In this document: one piece after another, positions 5,538 through 5,666 of the stretch | Layout of the letters: the number at the start of each line of letters is the position of its first letter | Numbering within the stretch: the stretch's first letter is position 1 | DNA from: Bacteroidales bacterium UBA1711 | GTDB taxonomy: Bacteria > Bacteroidota > Bacteroidia > Bacteroidales > P3 | Reading direction: 5' to 3' | NCBI GenBank assembly: GCA_002317325.1 | Contig: DCJB01000107.1 | Coordinates: forward strand, 1 to 5,666 | Length of the DNA stretch: 5,666 bases | Program-made: the position numbers and the translations under genes | Notes under the pieces: model-generated | Database searches by the model: none | Told to the model about the DNA's origin: nothing | The model's input: the letters and a program-made list of their open reading frames with translations, nothing else

Positions 5538-5666
5538 TCACACGCCCACGTGGACTTCGCGGCCTTCCACAAAGATGGCGGCAAAGGGGCGGACGGGGCA
5601 GTAGTGCTCGCAGGCGCCGCAGCCAATGCAGCGCTGCTCGTTCACCGCCACGCGGCGGTGGCCCGT
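5538..5666 (-). CDS. C-terminal end of a 4Fe-4S ferredoxin-type protein (partial)
   Basis: The last 42 codons of a gene entering from beyond base 5666 are readable in one frame, ending in TGA at 5540-5538. They encode CIGCGACEHYCP, a C-x2-C-x2-C-x3-C-P site typical of one 4Fe-4S cluster, followed by VRPFAAIFVEG and a short VHVGV tail. This ending resembles the last cluster domain of polyferredoxin-like (NapH-type) 4Fe-4S proteins in Bacteroidales. With the N-terminus missing I cannot say whether membrane segments or further clusters are present, so electron transfer is the only role that can be suggested. It lies 37 bases upstream of the YitT-family start in the same direction and may share its transcript. 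Confidence 0.87.
   Translation of the reverse strand, partial: TGHRRVAVNEQRCIGCGACEHYCPVRPFAAIFVEGREVHVGV

Noticed and set aside
1..5666. CRISPR arrays, tRNA or rRNA genes, insertion sequences, phage or toxin-antitoxin modules
   Set aside because: I looked for palindromic spaced repeats, tRNA-like folds, transposase motifs, terminal inverted repeats and small paired genes and found none that could be supported.

Overview
The window reads as a stretch of a GC-rich Bacteroidota chromosome, most likely from the order Bacteroidales. This rests on the resemblance of the TatC, aldo/keto reductase and 208-residue protein to families I know from gut Bacteroidales, on the absence of clear Shine-Dalgarno sequences, and on AT-rich intergenic stretches between GC-rich genes. 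The genus is not determined. All seven genes I can support lie on the minus strand, so transcription runs from high to low coordinates. The long open frames on the plus strand are by-products of GC-rich composition.

In transcription order, the window opens (5666 to 5538) with the last 42 codons of a 4Fe-4S protein. A YitT-family membrane protein follows (about 5500 to 4550) and ends in a probable intrinsic terminator near 4520. Next is a stand-alone CPBP-type intramembrane protease (4484 to 3192) with all three catalytic motifs and a long soluble C-terminal region that I do not recognise.

After a 110-base gap comes a tight four-gene set: an aldo/keto reductase with two 4Fe-4S motifs and a twin-arginine, lipoprotein-like signal (3081 to 1663); tatA (1651 to 1463); tatC (1459 to 716); and a Sec-signal-bearing protein of unknown function (719 to 93). 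Gaps are 11 and 3 bases, then a 4-base ATGA overlap, so this is almost certainly one operon. It pairs a Tat substrate with a minimal TatA/TatC translocase; no tatB is visible. The reductase is probably exported folded with its iron-sulfur clusters, which leaves its electron donor outside the cytoplasm an open question.

The operon runs out into low-complexity DNA: a heptamer repeat that contains the last stop codon, then an 11-base G-rich repeat (G-rich on the transcribed-sense strand) that fits a G-quadruplex pattern and continues to the window edge. No complete new defence, mobile or RNA-based system is visible. The most interesting items are the exported iron-sulfur reductase linked to its translocase, the uncharacterised fourth gene of that operon, the G8 run inside tatC, and the unknown domain on the CPBP protein.
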